Positions 18,027 to 27,513 of a stretch of DNA of 64,000 bases are shown here, one piece after another. The notes under the pieces were generated by a model. The model was given only the letters and a program-made list of their open reading frames with translations, had not been told where the DNA came from and did no database searches. Source of the DNA: Bacteroidales bacterium (lineage in GTDB: Bacteria; Bacteroidota; Bacteroidia; Bacteroidales; CG2-30-32-10); the NCBI GenBank assembly GCA_035353855.1, contig DAOQAK010000007.1, positions 1-64,000 on the forward strand, read 5' to 3'. A program made the translations under genes and the position numbers. Each line of letters begins with the position of its first letter. Within the stretch, counting starts at the first letter, position 1.

Positions 18027-19367
18027 TTAAAAATCACGAACTGCTTCCTTGAATTTTTTTCCACGCTCTTCATAATTTTCGAAGAGGTCGAAACTGGCAC
18101 ATGCCGGTGATAACAAAACCACATCACCCTGTTTTCCGAAATGATATGCTGTTCTTACCGCATCAATTGCAGTATAGGTTTCCGCAATATTTTCAACGAT
18201 CCCTTTAAAATTTTTTATGATTTTTTTATTGTCAAGACCAAGACAAACAATTGCCTTCACTTTACTCTTCACCATATCATTAAGTAAAGAATAATCGTTG
18301 CCTTTGTCTTTTCCGCCAACAATCCAAATCACAGGCTTGGTCATGCTTTCCAAAGCATACCATGCCGAATTCACATTCGTGGCTTTTGAATCGTTTATAA
18401 ATTCAATACCATGAATATTGGCGACAAACTCCAGTCGGTGCTCAACACCTTGAAAATCGGAGAGGCTTTCTTTTATAACATCTTTTCTGATGTCAAGAAT
18501 CCGCGCAGCGATTCCTGAAGCCAGCGAATTGTAAAGGTTGTGTTTACCTTGTAGTGCTAATTCTTGAAAGAGCATTCTAAATTGGGTTTGGTTTATATTT
18601 ATTTTATATTCATTTTCATTAACAAATCCGCCTGTTTCAAGCTTGTGTTGAATAGAGAACGGAATTAATTTTTGTTTTAATTTTCTTTTATTGATTTCAC
18701 TTTTTATCACTTCATCATCATCACAGTAAATAAAATAATCTTCTTCTTTTTGATTTCTTGTAATTCTGAATTTCGAATCTGCATACTTCTGAAAATCGTT
18801 ATCGTAGCGGTCCAGGTGATCGGGTGTAATGTTTAACAACACCGCTATATCTGCACGAAACTCATACATTCCGTCAAGCTGAAAACTGCTTAATTCCAAC
18901 ACAAAATATTCATGATCGCTTTCAGCAAGTTGCCCGGCAAAACTTTTTCCAACATTACCTGCAAGACAAACATCCCATCCTGCTTTATTCAGAATATGAT
19001 GTATAAGCGTTGAAGTTGTGGTTTTTCCGTTACTTCCGGTGATACATATTTTTTTTGAAGTACTGAATCTTGAAGCAAATTCTATTTCCGATATGACCGG
19101 AATATTTTTTGCTTTAATTTTTTTCAGCTCTTCTGTATCATCAGGAATACCGGGACTTTTAATCACTTCATCCGCTTTAAGCAAACGATTCAGCGTATGC
19201 TTTTCTTCTTCCCATTCAACACCAGCATTTGAAAGAACGTTTTTATATTTTTCTTTTATTTTACCTTTATCCGAAACAAAAACCTCAAAGCCTTTCTTTA
19301 CAGCCAGTATTGCTGCTCCCACTCCACTTTCTCCTGCTCCGAGTATTATTATTTTTTTCACGGGCAT
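18027..19367 (-). CDS. murD: UDP-N-acetylmuramoyl-L-alanine--D-glutamate ligase
   Basis: 446-residue Mur ligase adding D-Glu. It opens with IIILGAGESGVGAAILA, carries the ATP P-loop CITGSNGKTTTSTLIHHIL near residue 110, and has NITPDHLDRYD, EFINDSKATNVNSAWYAL and VLLSPACASFDLFENYEERG, all diagnostic of MurD. It lies 15 bp after mraY and 9 bp before ftsW. Confidence 0.97.
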   Translation of the reverse strand: MPVKKIIILGAGESGVGAAILAVKKGFEVFVSDKGKIKEKYKNVLSNAGVEWEEEKHTLNRLLKADEVIKSPGIPDDTEELKKIKAKNIPVISEIEFASRFSTSKKICITGSNGKTTTSTLIHHILNKAGWDVCLAGNVGKSFAGQLAESDHEYFVLELSSFQLDGMYEFRADIAVLLNITPDHLDRYDNDFQKYADSKFRITRNQKEEDYFIYCDDDEVIKSEINKRKLKQKLIPFSIQHKLETGGFVNENEYKININQTQFRMLFQELALQGKHNLYNSLASGIAARILDIRKDVIKESLSDFQGVEHRLEFVANIHGIEFINDSKATNVNSAWYALESMTKPVIWIVGGKDKGNDYSLLNDMVKSKVKAIVCLGLDNKKIIKNFKGIVENIAETYTAIDAVRTAYHFGKQGDVVLLSPACASFDLFENYEERGKKFKEAVRDF

Positions 19368-19382
19368 TTTGTAAAAACATTT

Positions 19383-20639
19383 TTATCGAATCTTTAATGT
19401 TACTATCGTAATAATTGCCAGTATTATTCCTATAATCATGAAACGTAATGTAATCTTGGCTTCGTGATAACCTTTCTTCTGATAATGATGATGTAACGGC
19501 GCCATCAGGAAAACTCTGCGTCCTTCGCCATACTTGCGTTTCGTGTATTTGAAATAAAGTACCTGTATAGAAACCGAAAGACTCTGCACGAAAAATATTC
19601 CGCACAGTATAGGTATCAAAAGCTCTTTACGAATGATGATTGCAAAAACGGCAATGATTCCGCCTAAAGCCAAACTTCCTGTATCGCCCATAAACACTTG
19701 CGCAGGAAATGAATTGTACCATAGGAACCCGATACATGCACCAACAAAAGAACCTACATAAATGGTCAGCTCACCCAAATTCGGGATGTACATAATATTT
19801 AGATAATTTGCAAAAATGATGTTACCCGAAACATATGCAAGCACACCCAGCGTAGTTCCAATAATTGCTGAGGTTCCCGATGCAAGCCCGTCAATTCCGT
19901 CCGTCAGGTTTGCCCCGTTTGAAACCGCTACGATTATAAAAATCACTATCGGGATAAAAATAAGAAATGCAAATTTCCTGTAATCACCACCAAGCCATGA
20001 AAGCAAATCGGCATAATCAAATTCATTATTCTTAAAAAATGGAATGGTTGTTTTAGTTGATTTTACAGTTTCTTTAGAAAAACTTAATTGTGCCTCATTG
20101 AAGTTATCCATTTTAAACATGGTCTGTGAATCAACATAACTGGCATGCCTTTCAGCTTTTTGTTTTATCACAACATTATTACTGAAATAAAGTGTACATC
20201 CTACAATAAGCCCCAATCCTACTTGTCCAAGTATTTTAAATTTTCCAGCCAGGCCTTTTTTATTTTTTTTGAATACCTTAATATAATCATCAATAAAACC
20301 AATTGCACCTAACCAAACTGTAGCAATAAGCATCAGTATTATATAAATATTATGCAGCTTTGCAAACAGAAGCGTAGGTATTACTATTGATAAAAGAATT
20401 ATCAAACCACCCATAGTTGGTGTACCTTTTTTCTGAATCTGACCTTCCAGGCCTAAATCGCGGATATCTTCACCCACTTGTTTTTTTCGCAAATAATTGA
20501 TCAATCTTTTACCAACGAATAAGGATAAAAGCAGCGAAGTGATTATCGCAGCAGTAGCACGAAAGCTGATATACTGGAATAGCCCGGCTCCCGGAAAATC
20601 ATACTGCTTATCTAAAAAATCGAATAAGTAATACAGCAT
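19383..20639 (-). CDS. mraY: Phospho-MurNAc-pentapeptide transferase
   Basis: 418-residue integral membrane enzyme transferring phospho-MurNAc-pentapeptide to undecaprenyl phosphate to form lipid I. Signature motifs are KKGTPTMGGLIIL, GFIDDYIKV (Asp-Asp), NLTDGIDGLA and FMGDTGSLALGG, then the HHHYQKKGYHE region near the end. It is about 60 residues longer than E. coli MraY: a hydrophilic insertion at roughly 150-205 forms an enlarged loop, a feature seen in Bacteroidota. It lies 6 bp after murE. Confidence 0.97.
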   Translation of the reverse strand: MLYYLFDFLDKQYDFPGAGLFQYISFRATAAIITSLLLSLFVGKRLINYLRKKQVGEDIRDLGLEGQIQKKGTPTMGGLIILLSIVIPTLLFAKLHNIYIILMLIATVWLGAIGFIDDYIKVFKKNKKGLAGKFKILGQVGLGLIVGCTLYFSNNVVIKQKAERHASYVDSQTMFKMDNFNEAQLSFSKETVKSTKTTIPFFKNNEFDYADLLSWLGGDYRKFAFLIFIPIVIFIIVAVSNGANLTDGIDGLASGTSAIIGTTLGVLAYVSGNIIFANYLNIMYIPNLGELTIYVGSFVGACIGFLWYNSFPAQVFMGDTGSLALGGIIAVFAIIIRKELLIPILCGIFFVQSLSVSIQVLYFKYTKRKYGEGRRVFLMAPLHHHYQKKGYHEAKITLRFMIIGIILAIITIVTLKIR

Positions 20640-20645
20640 ATGATT

Positions 20646-22106
20646 TTATTTTAATTGTTCAAAAATTTCATTTACTACTTTTAAATCATCAAAAGGATGT
20701 TTCACTCCTTTAATATCCTGGTACTTCTCATGCCCTTTACCGGCAATCAGAATTATGTCATGAGGTGAAGTAAGATGACAAGCTGTGCGTATAGCTTCTC
20801 TTCTGTCAGCAACAACAACGACTTTTCTTCTATCAGTAATATCAACCCCTGCAAGCATATCTTCAATAATTTTTTCAGGATCTTCCGATCTTGGATTATC
20901 GGATGTTATAATAACTTTATCACTTAATTTACATGCAATGTTTGCCATTACCGGGCGTTTGGTCTTATCCCTATCGCCGCCACAACCAACTACTGTTATC
21001 ACATTACTATCGTCATCTTTAACAGCTGCAATGGTTTTAAGAACATTTTCCAGTGCATCGGGAGTGTGTGCATAATCAACAATTGCAACGGTTTTATCTT
21101 TTGCGAATACCGTTTCGAATCGTCCTTCCACAGCAGTTAAACGGCTTAACACTGTCAGGACTTCCGATTTATCGAGGCCAAGCAAACATGCTGTTGCATA
21201 TATTCCTAAAAGATTGTATGCATTGAAACTTCCCACAAGCTTGAACCAGACATCTATTCCATCAATGTTTAATTGAAGACCGGTAAAACGATTTTCAATA
21301 ATTTTAGCTTTATAATCAGCTACATTCTTTAACGCATAAGTATAATTAGCAGCTTTGGAATTTTGTAACATCACTTTTCCATTTTTATCATCGGTATTGC
21401 TTAAAGCAAATGCTTTGCTGCCCAATGTATCAAAGAATGTTTTTTTTGCATGAAGATATTCTTCAAATGTTTTATGAAAATCCAGGTGATCATGAGTGAT
21501 ATTTGTAAACACACCGCCTGCAAAATCAATTCCTGTTATGCGATGCTGCACTATTGCATGTGAACTGACTTCCATAAAACAATAGGTACAACCTTTATCA
21601 GCCATATCTTTCAGTATCGACTGAATTTGAATTGCATCAGGAGTAGTATGTGTAGCAGGTAAAACTGTATCGTTAATTTTTAAACAAACTGTAGAAAACA
21701 AACCAGCTTTATATCCGAGTTCTATAAAAAGTTGATGCAATAATGTTGCAGTTGTGGTTTTTCCATTCGTCCCCGTTATACCAATAACATTAAGCTTCTC
21801 CGAAGGGTTATCATAGTAATTTGCAGCAATCCATCCCAAAGCATAACTGCTGTCGGCAACTTTTATATAAGTAATTTCATCAGAAATTTTTTCAGGAAAT
21901 TTTTCGCATACAATCGCTACAGCACCCGATTTTTCAGTTTGCTCAATAAATTCATGTCCATCGGCTTTCGTACCTTTTACGGCAACAAACAGGCTCCCCT
22001 TTTCAACTTTTCTTGAATCGAAAGCAATACCGGATATTTCTCTTTCGGTATTTCCAAGCGTTTCTATAATGCCTGTTTTATATAATATGTCTTTAAGCAA
22101 TTTCAT
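20646..22106 (-). CDS. murE: UDP-MurNAc-tripeptide synthetase, DAP-type
   Basis: 486-residue Mur ligase adding the third stem-peptide residue. The P-loop GTNGKTT is at 112-118, and the specificity motif DNPR (residues 403-406) is the one found in meso-diaminopimelate-adding enzymes, so the peptidoglycan should be DAP-type. THTTPDAIQ and VDYAHTPDALENVL are further family motifs. It overlaps ftsI by one base. No murF follows it here, unlike in E. coli; murF must lie elsewhere in the genome. Confidence 0.96.
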   Translation of the reverse strand: MKLLKDILYKTGIIETLGNTEREISGIAFDSRKVEKGSLFVAVKGTKADGHEFIEQTEKSGAVAIVCEKFPEKISDEITYIKVADSSYALGWIAANYYDNPSEKLNVIGITGTNGKTTTATLLHQLFIELGYKAGLFSTVCLKINDTVLPATHTTPDAIQIQSILKDMADKGCTYCFMEVSSHAIVQHRITGIDFAGGVFTNITHDHLDFHKTFEEYLHAKKTFFDTLGSKAFALSNTDDKNGKVMLQNSKAANYTYALKNVADYKAKIIENRFTGLQLNIDGIDVWFKLVGSFNAYNLLGIYATACLLGLDKSEVLTVLSRLTAVEGRFETVFAKDKTVAIVDYAHTPDALENVLKTIAAVKDDDSNVITVVGCGGDRDKTKRPVMANIACKLSDKVIITSDNPRSEDPEKIIEDMLAGVDITDRRKVVVVADRREAIRTACHLTSPHDIILIAGKGHEKYQDIKGVKHPFDDLKVVNEIFEQLK

Positions 22107-24559
22107 TAATTACTTGTTTTCGGTTTTTCTGTTGTTTTATTTGATGTACTTTTTGTTGTTTTATTTTCTGTTGACTTGACTGTTTTGGTCGCCGGTTTTG
22201 CTACAGATTTTGTAGTAGTCTTTGTAGTAGGTTTCGCGGCAGGTTTTGTAACAGGTTTCTTAGCAGGCTTATCAATAATTTTATTAGTTTCTGTTTTTAT
22301 TTTTTTATCTGTTATTGTTTTATTCTTTAAATCTGTTTTAATATTTTTTTCTGATTTGGATTCTTTTTTATTCTCAACTTTTACAGAATCTTTTTTGGGA
22401 ACTTCAAGTAGTGCAAGCGGCGCTTCAGCAATTGTCGCCTGGTATGATAAAACAATATTTATGTGATTTCCTTTTTTCACGTTGGTTCCGGCAGTAATGG
22501 ATTGTGACACAACTTTACCTTTACCCGAAACATTTACTTTTAACCCGGTGCTTTCAAGTAAATACAAAGCATCACGTAAGCCCATTCCAATAACATCGGG
22601 CACATTGCCGTATTTAAAAGGTTTATCCCTGAATGTAATGGTCTTCTCATCAGAAGCTACGGAAACCCATAATGCATTTGGAGATTGGGTAAGTGTAGCA
22701 AAATCAAGCTGCTTATATATGGTATACAGATCTTTTTGATTTCCTGCTTTTACAAATGGGATATTCGTATTGGCATATACTGAATCTTCTTTCTGCTGAT
22801 GAATCTCAAGTTGTGTTGCAAATACCCTGTCGGCAATCTGTTTGAAAACAGGAGCAGCCACAGAACCGCCATAATACGCACCTTTTGAAGGATTGTTTAT
22901 TACTACGATACATGAATATTTAGGATTATCGGCAGGGAAATATCCAACAAAAGATGCCTTATAGCTAATGCTTCCTTTATCTTTATAACCCTTGCTGTTT
23001 TGTGCAACCTGTGCTGTTCCTGTTTTTCCGGCAATTCTATATACAGAATTTTTCAGATGCTTTGCTGTACCACTATCAACAACTCCTTCTAAAAGTTTTT
23101 GTACCTGCAGAACTGTTTTTTTAGAACAAATAGAATCTTTAAGCACAACTGTTTTTTTTGTTTCAACAACTTTTCCGGTTTTCCTGATCTCCTGAACAAA
23201 CATGGGTTTTACCATTTTCCCGTCATTTGCAACGGTGTTATAAAATGAAAGTATTTGCAATGGAGTAAGTGCCACTTCATAACCTATCGACATCCATGGC
23301 AGCGTAACCCGCGACCAGCTTTTATTTTTTGTATTCTTAACAACAGGCATTGCTTCACCACCAATATCAATACCTAAAGGCAGATTGATACGCATGCTGT
23401 ATAGCTTGTCAATAAAGCGCTGCGGATTATCTTTATATGCTTTAAAAATAGCTTTTGAAATTCCCACGTTCGATGATATTTCAAAAGCACGACGCACAGG
23501 AACCGGACCGTAACCATTGATATGAGAATCTTTCATTTCCCTGTCGAAATAGGTTGTCTTTCCTATAGGAACCATATCTCCAAGGGTTATCTTACCATCA
23601 TCCAATGCGGCAACAACAGAAAATAATTTGAATGTAGAACCGGGTTCGGTACTTTCACCAATGGCATAATTATATTTTTCTTCGTATTCGCCTTCAGATG
23701 TTCTCGATAGATTTGTAATTGCTTTAATATGCCCGGTTTCAACTTCCATCAATATTGCACATCCATGATCGGCATCATTGGCTATAAGCGTTTTCCGTAA
23801 AGCATTTTCAGCTACATCCTGAATATCAATATTGATCGTAGTAATTACATCGCTGCCGTTCTGGGGTTCAATTTCATTTTCATTCAAAGGCATCCAAACA
23901 CCTCCAGCAATTTTCTTTCTTAATCTTATTCCGCTTACACCTTCCAGTTGCTTGCTATAAGCACCTTCCAATCCAACAAAGATTCCTTCACGTTCAAAAC
24001 CAATTGTCCGTTTTGCCAGCGACTGGTATGGAGTTACACGCTTTTCCTTTTGATCAACAACAAGTCCGCCCCTGTTTTTTCCTAACCTGAATATTGGAAA
24101 TGTTTTTAATATCTTTAATTGTTCATATGTTACCTGTGTGCTTTCATCTGTCAGCAATGATTTATGAATAAGAACATATTCTTTCTTTTCTTTACGTGCA
24201 GCCGTAAGTAGTTTTCTGAATTGTTGCCTGGTTTTATCTTTGAAAATTTGAGCAAGACAACAGGAAAGTGAATCTACATTCTTATCAAATATTTCATCTG
24301 TTATTACCTGTGAATCCCAGTAAATATCAAATATAGGGATTGAGGTTGCAAGCAAACTGCCATCTTCAGCACATATATTACCCCTGATGGCTTCAACCAT
24401 CATGGTGTCTATTGTTTGCTGCCTTGAACGCTCGCGCCAATGATCACCTTCAACAAACTGTATATGGCAGATCTGTCCTATGATAAAGAAAGAGAAGACA
24501 AGGACTACTACGTAGACCAAATAAACACGCCATAGTATGTCTTTCTTAACTTCTTTCAT
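22106..24559 (-). CDS. ftsI: Septal transpeptidase FtsI with PASTA domain and Lys/Thr-rich tail
   Basis: 817-residue class B penicillin-binding protein. One membrane anchor (residues 11-31) and a dimerisation domain precede the transpeptidase domain with STFK (308-311, active Ser308), SSN (362-364) and KTG (512-514). A single PASTA-like domain spans about 651-705. The last hundred or so residues (from about 720) are low-complexity, built from Lys, Thr, Ser, Ala and Pro, as in KPAAKPTTKTTTKSVAKPA. The protein is longer than typical FtsI (about 590-710). It cross-links septal peptidoglycan with FtsW. It overlaps murE by 1 bp and follows ftsL after 3 bp. Confidence 0.95.
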   Translation of the reverse strand: MKEVKKDILWRVYLVYVVVLVFSFFIIGQICHIQFVEGDHWRERSRQQTIDTMMVEAIRGNICAEDGSLLATSIPIFDIYWDSQVITDEIFDKNVDSLSCCLAQIFKDKTRQQFRKLLTAARKEKKEYVLIHKSLLTDESTQVTYEQLKILKTFPIFRLGKNRGGLVVDQKEKRVTPYQSLAKRTIGFEREGIFVGLEGAYSKQLEGVSGIRLRKKIAGGVWMPLNENEIEPQNGSDVITTINIDIQDVAENALRKTLIANDADHGCAILMEVETGHIKAITNLSRTSEGEYEEKYNYAIGESTEPGSTFKLFSVVAALDDGKITLGDMVPIGKTTYFDREMKDSHINGYGPVPVRRAFEISSNVGISKAIFKAYKDNPQRFIDKLYSMRINLPLGIDIGGEAMPVVKNTKNKSWSRVTLPWMSIGYEVALTPLQILSFYNTVANDGKMVKPMFVQEIRKTGKVVETKKTVVLKDSICSKKTVLQVQKLLEGVVDSGTAKHLKNSVYRIAGKTGTAQVAQNSKGYKDKGSISYKASFVGYFPADNPKYSCIVVINNPSKGAYYGGSVAAPVFKQIADRVFATQLEIHQQKEDSVYANTNIPFVKAGNQKDLYTIYKQLDFATLTQSPNALWVSVASDEKTITFRDKPFKYGNVPDVIGMGLRDALYLLESTGLKVNVSGKGKVVSQSITAGTNVKKGNHINIVLSYQATIAEAPLALLEVPKKDSVKVENKKESKSEKNIKTDLKNKTITDKKIKTETNKIIDKPAKKPVTKPAAKPTTKTTTKSVAKPATKTVKSTENKTTKSTSNKTTEKPKTSN

Positions 24560-24562
24560 TTA

Positions 24563-24997
24563 TTAATCATTATTTTCCGTTGCCTTAACGGTAGTATCCG
24601 ATTCAATAAAAATTTTATAAGGAGGAGTTACAGATTCCTTTATTCCGTATGGTTCTATTCGTTTTATCACTTCCGATTGACGACTGTAAAACATCAGTCT
24701 CGATTTGGATGTGATATTTTCCGAACGCAATTCTTTATTTTCTTTCTTTACTTTTTCTATTTCAATAATTTTCTTTTCAGCATAGAATGAATTGGCTATA
24801 TAAAGCACCACTAATAAAACGATGTACAATACAAACGGAATGTTTTCCATTACCGATTTTCTTGCAAGTATGGTTCCATCAAGCACGCTCTGAATACCTT
24901 TAACAACAGGATTCACCTTGCGTTTTTTCACAGGTTTCACGGGCTCTTTTTCTTCGGGCTCGATTATTTCCGGTTCTTTATATGAGTTTTCTCCCAT
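24563..24997 (-). CDS. ftsL: FtsL-like cell division protein
   Basis: 144-residue bitopic protein. An acidic then basic cytoplasmic N-terminus (about 50 residues, rich in Glu, Pro, Lys) is followed by one span, NIPFVLYIVLLVVLYIANSFY (about 54-74), and a short coiled coil (KIIEIEKVKKENKELRSE) in the periplasm. FtsL sequences are poorly conserved; the assignment comes from topology and from the invariant slot between rsmH (1-bp overlap) and ftsI (3-bp gap). FtsL works with FtsB and FtsQ to activate FtsWI. Confidence 0.88.
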   Translation of the reverse strand: MGENSYKEPEIIEPEEKEPVKPVKKRKVNPVVKGIQSVLDGTILARKSVMENIPFVLYIVLLVVLYIANSFYAEKKIIEIEKVKKENKELRSENITSKSRLMFYSRQSEVIKRIEPYGIKESVTPPYKIFIESDTTVKATENND

Positions 24998-25893
24998 CAG
25001 TTCTTTTCAGCAATTCTCATTTTTGCACTTCGTGCTCTTTTATTTTTTTCAATTTCTTCATCACAGGGAACAACAGGCTTCCTTGTAATTATTTTCATAA
25101 ATATTTCTTTATTACCAAAAAAATCTTTTGATTCTGTTCCTTCAAAATTCCCACTCCTGAAAAAATTTTTAACCAGCCTGTCCTCCAGCGAATGATATGA
25201 TATTACAACAAACCTTCCTCCCGGATTCAATACTTCTTCACCGCTTACCAATAGCTCTTTCAGTGATTCCAGTTCCTGATTTATTTCTATTCGTAATGCC
25301 TGTAATATTTTTGCAAAGAATTTATTTTCCTTTCCTCTTTCTGCAAAGCCGCCAATTGCTTCTTCCAGGTTACTAATGGTTTTAATTTTTTTGTCCTCTC
25401 TGTATTGAACAATTTTATGAGCAATTTTTTTTGCTTCTTTTAATTCAGCATACTCATATAATAAATTACTCAATTGTTCCAGGCTGTATGTTGCCAATAT
25501 TTCCTGTGCATTCAATTCATTATTTTTATTCATACGCAAATCAATTTCTGCATTGCCGCGTATGGTAAATCCTCTTTCCGGCTGATCGATCTGATAGGAT
25601 GAAATACCAAGGTCGGCAATAATACCATCAACTGATTTTATATTATGATACTTCAGAAAATTTTTCAGATACCTGAAATTTCCATGAATCATGATTAGCC
25701 TTTTATCATCAATCACATTTTGAAAAGCATCAGCATCCTGGTCAAAAGCAACCAGGTTACCGTTTTCAATTTGTTTTAAAATTTCTTTAGAATGTCCGCC
25801 GCCGCCAAATGTCGCATCTACGTAGATGCCGCCGGGCTTTATCGCAAGCCCTTCAATGCTTTCGCGCAGCAGAACAGTTTCATGGTAAATCAT
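24997..25893 (-). CDS. rsmH: 16S rRNA (cytosine-1402-N4) methyltransferase
   Basis: 298-residue SAM-dependent rRNA methyltransferase (MraW). It begins HETVLLRESIEGL, has YVDATFGGGGHSKEIL as SAM motif I, GIIADLGISSYQID and RGFTIRGNAEIDLRMN, and ends with ISYHSLEDRLVKNFF and KRARSAKMRIAEK, all canonical. It overlaps mraZ by 14 bp and ftsL by 1 bp. Confidence 0.97.
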   Translation of the reverse strand: MIYHETVLLRESIEGLAIKPGGIYVDATFGGGGHSKEILKQIENGNLVAFDQDADAFQNVIDDKRLIMIHGNFRYLKNFLKYHNIKSVDGIIADLGISSYQIDQPERGFTIRGNAEIDLRMNKNNELNAQEILATYSLEQLSNLLYEYAELKEAKKIAHKIVQYREDKKIKTISNLEEAIGGFAERGKENKFFAKILQALRIEINQELESLKELLVSGEEVLNPGGRFVVISYHSLEDRLVKNFFRSGNFEGTESKDFFGNKEIFMKIITRKPVVPCDEEIEKNKRARSAKMRIAEKN

Positions 25894-26359
25894 TCCCGGT
25901 CTTCTCCTTGTTTTCTTTATTCCCCATTACCTCTTCTGCCAATGTTGAAAAATCCTCAGGTTCATTAGTAAGCAGGTTTTCATAAACTCCTTTTGACCAA
26001 ATTTCAACACGATTGGAAAATGCGGAAAGCACAAGCTCTTTGTCAATTCCTGCATATATTGAAAGTTGTTTTGGCAATAAAAGTCTGCTTGCAGAATCAA
26101 GTACTAACTCGGTAGCTCCGCGGTAAAAATATCTGACAAAATCACGGTTTTTCTTATTGTAAAGATTCAGCTGATTTATTTCATCACTGATAACCTTCCA
26201 CACGTTTCGGGGATATAAAACAAGGCACTTTTCAAAACCTCTGTTTACTACAAACCTTTCCTGTTCCTCTGTAGGTAATTGTTTTTTCAAACCTGAGGGC
26301 AGCATAAAACGCCCTTTAACATCTATGCGGCACTCGAATTCTCCAATTAGGTTTGTCAT
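25880..26359 (-). CDS. mraZ: Transcriptional regulator MraZ
   Basis: 159-residue AbrB-like double-fold protein. It has the paired SpoVT/AbrB-type repeats: GEFECRIDVKGRFMLPSGLK at residues 6-25 and a second copy with ELVLDSASRLLLPKQL around residues 78-95. MraZ autoregulates the dcw operon by binding short direct repeats upstream of its own gene in other bacteria. It is the first gene of the cluster, and three 10-bp repeats lie 42-71 bp upstream of its start codon. The C-terminal tail carries charged residues (NKENKEKTGND). Confidence 0.96.
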   Translation of the reverse strand: MTNLIGEFECRIDVKGRFMLPSGLKKQLPTEEQERFVVNRGFEKCLVLYPRNVWKVISDEINQLNLYNKKNRDFVRYFYRGATELVLDSASRLLLPKQLSIYAGIDKELVLSAFSNRVEIWSKGVYENLLTNEPEDFSTLAEEVMGNKENKEKTGNDLP

Positions 26360-26400
26360 TTTACACTTGGTTTGTTGAAGTTGCTAAATTATAAAAATAT

Positions 26401-26430
26401 TTACCACTTTTTACCACTTTTTACCACTTT
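26401..26430 (-). promoter_or_regulatory. Putative MraZ operator: three 10-bp direct repeats
   Basis: The plus strand shows TTACCACTTT three times without interruption; read toward mraZ this is AAAGTGGTAA x 3. Known MraZ sites are short repeats (TGGG-type in E. coli, AAAGTG-type in Mycoplasma) at 10-bp spacing, one helical turn, so both sequence and period fit. A possible -7 element, TAATTTAG (26384-26391, minus strand), lies just downstream, placing the repeats where the -33 region should be. Weaker words (TTGACACTT near 26442) may be decayed copies. Confidence 0.8.
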
Positions 26431-26576
26431 GTTCATAACTTTTGACACTTAATTTTTAAGTTTTTAATAATTTGTTGTTTATCTGAATATTATACGACCT
26501 TAAAAATGCTATTGTGAATAAACTTTGTGAATATCTTGATGAAAAAAAGAATAAAAAATCATTTATCAGAAGCATT

Positions 26577-26608
26577 ATTGCCTTTAAAATCAATAATGTT
26601 TAATTTTG
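26577..26608 (+). promoter_or_regulatory. Promoter of the glsA-glsB-engB operon
   Basis: ATTG (26577-26580), 20 nt, then TAATTTTG (26601-26608), a full match to the Bacteroidota TAnnTTTG element. Transcription should start near 26612, leaving about 15 nt before the ATG at 26627. An in-frame TTG at 26606 lies within the promoter element and is therefore unlikely to be the start codon. Confidence 0.7.
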
Positions 26609-26626
26609 TCGTTTAAGAAATATAAA

Positions 26627-27496
26627 ATGAGCAAACGAAAACCATACGATAAAACACTTGTTCCGTTAAATAAACAAATTGATATTGAAAATGTTATCAG
26701 AAGTAAAAGCCCTAAGCTTTTAAAGTATTTACCCCGTTTTATATTAAAATATCTGAAGCGTATCCTTCATGAAGATGAGGTGAATATTGCTCTTGAAACC
26801 TATAAAGATGCTGAAGGTATTGATTTTGTTGACGGTATCATTAAGGAATTCGGAGCAAAAATCAATGTTATAAATCCTCAGAATTTACCCGGTACAGGGC
26901 GTTATCTGATTGCCTCTAATCATCCTCTTGGAGGATTGGACGGGATGGCTCTTATGCATGTTGTAGGAAAAGTAAGAAGGGATATTCTCTTTCCTGTAAA
27001 TGATATTTTATTGTTTTTAAAAAACTTAAAACCACTTTTCATTCCAATAAATAAGCATGGTAAAAACACCGATAATATAAAATCTATTGATAATACATTT
27101 GCTTCCGATACGATGATATTATATTTCCCTGCAGGGCTTTGTTCGCGAAAACAAAAAGGAAAAATTTGCGACCTCGAATGGAAAAATACTTTTATAAAAA
27201 AATCTGTTCAATACCAGCGCGATATTATTCCTGTTCATATAGAAGGAAAGAATTCAAATTTTTTTTATAACTTAGCAAACTTCAGGAAACGCTTAGGAAT
27301 TAAAGCAAACATCGAAATGCTTTATCTTGTTGATGAAATGTTCAAACAATATGAGGAAAACATAAACATCACATTTGGCAAGCCTATTTCATATAAAGTT
27401 TTTGAAAATATTTACAAATCGAAAGAGTGGGCAGAGAAAGTTAAAAAGCATGTTTATGAACTTGGAAAAAATCCTGATGCTGAATTTAAAGTTTAA
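26627..27496 (+). CDS. glsA: PlsC-like O-acyltransferase, probable GlsA
   Basis: 289-residue lysophospholipid acyltransferase-fold protein. IASNHPLGGLDGMALMHVV supplies the NHxxxxD catalytic motif, PLFIPINKHGK the second block, and ILYFPAGLCSRKQKGKI corresponds to the FPEG substrate-binding motif (here FPAG). The neighbouring gene encodes a hemolysin-like N-acyltransferase; in Bacteroides the adjacent pair GlsB (N-acylation) and GlsA (O-acylation) makes glycine lipids, so this is the likely second acylase. The ATG at 26627 is chosen because an upstream in-frame TTG falls in the promoter. The next gene is 17 bp away. Confidence 0.78.
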   Translation: MSKRKPYDKTLVPLNKQIDIENVIRSKSPKLLKYLPRFILKYLKRILHEDEVNIALETYKDAEGIDFVDGIIKEFGAKINVINPQNLPGTGRYLIASNHPLGGLDGMALMHVVGKVRRDILFPVNDILLFLKNLKPLFIPINKHGKNTDNIKSIDNTFASDTMILYFPAGLCSRKQKGKICDLEWKNTFIKKSVQYQRDIIPVHIEGKNSNFFYNLANFRKRLGIKANIEMLYLVDEMFKQYEENINITFGKPISYKVFENIYKSKEWAEKVKKHVYELGKNPDAEFKV

Positions 27497-27513
27497 CAAA
27501 AAGAAGAAAAATC

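Noticed and set aside
26401..26430. CRISPR-like or simple-repeat interpretation of TTACCACTTT x 3
   Set aside because: The units are 10 bp with no spacers, and position and period fit an MraZ operator.
26606..26626. TTG start seven codons upstream of the glsA ATG
   Set aside because: It overlaps the last bases of a consensus -7 promoter element, so it would not be in the mRNA.
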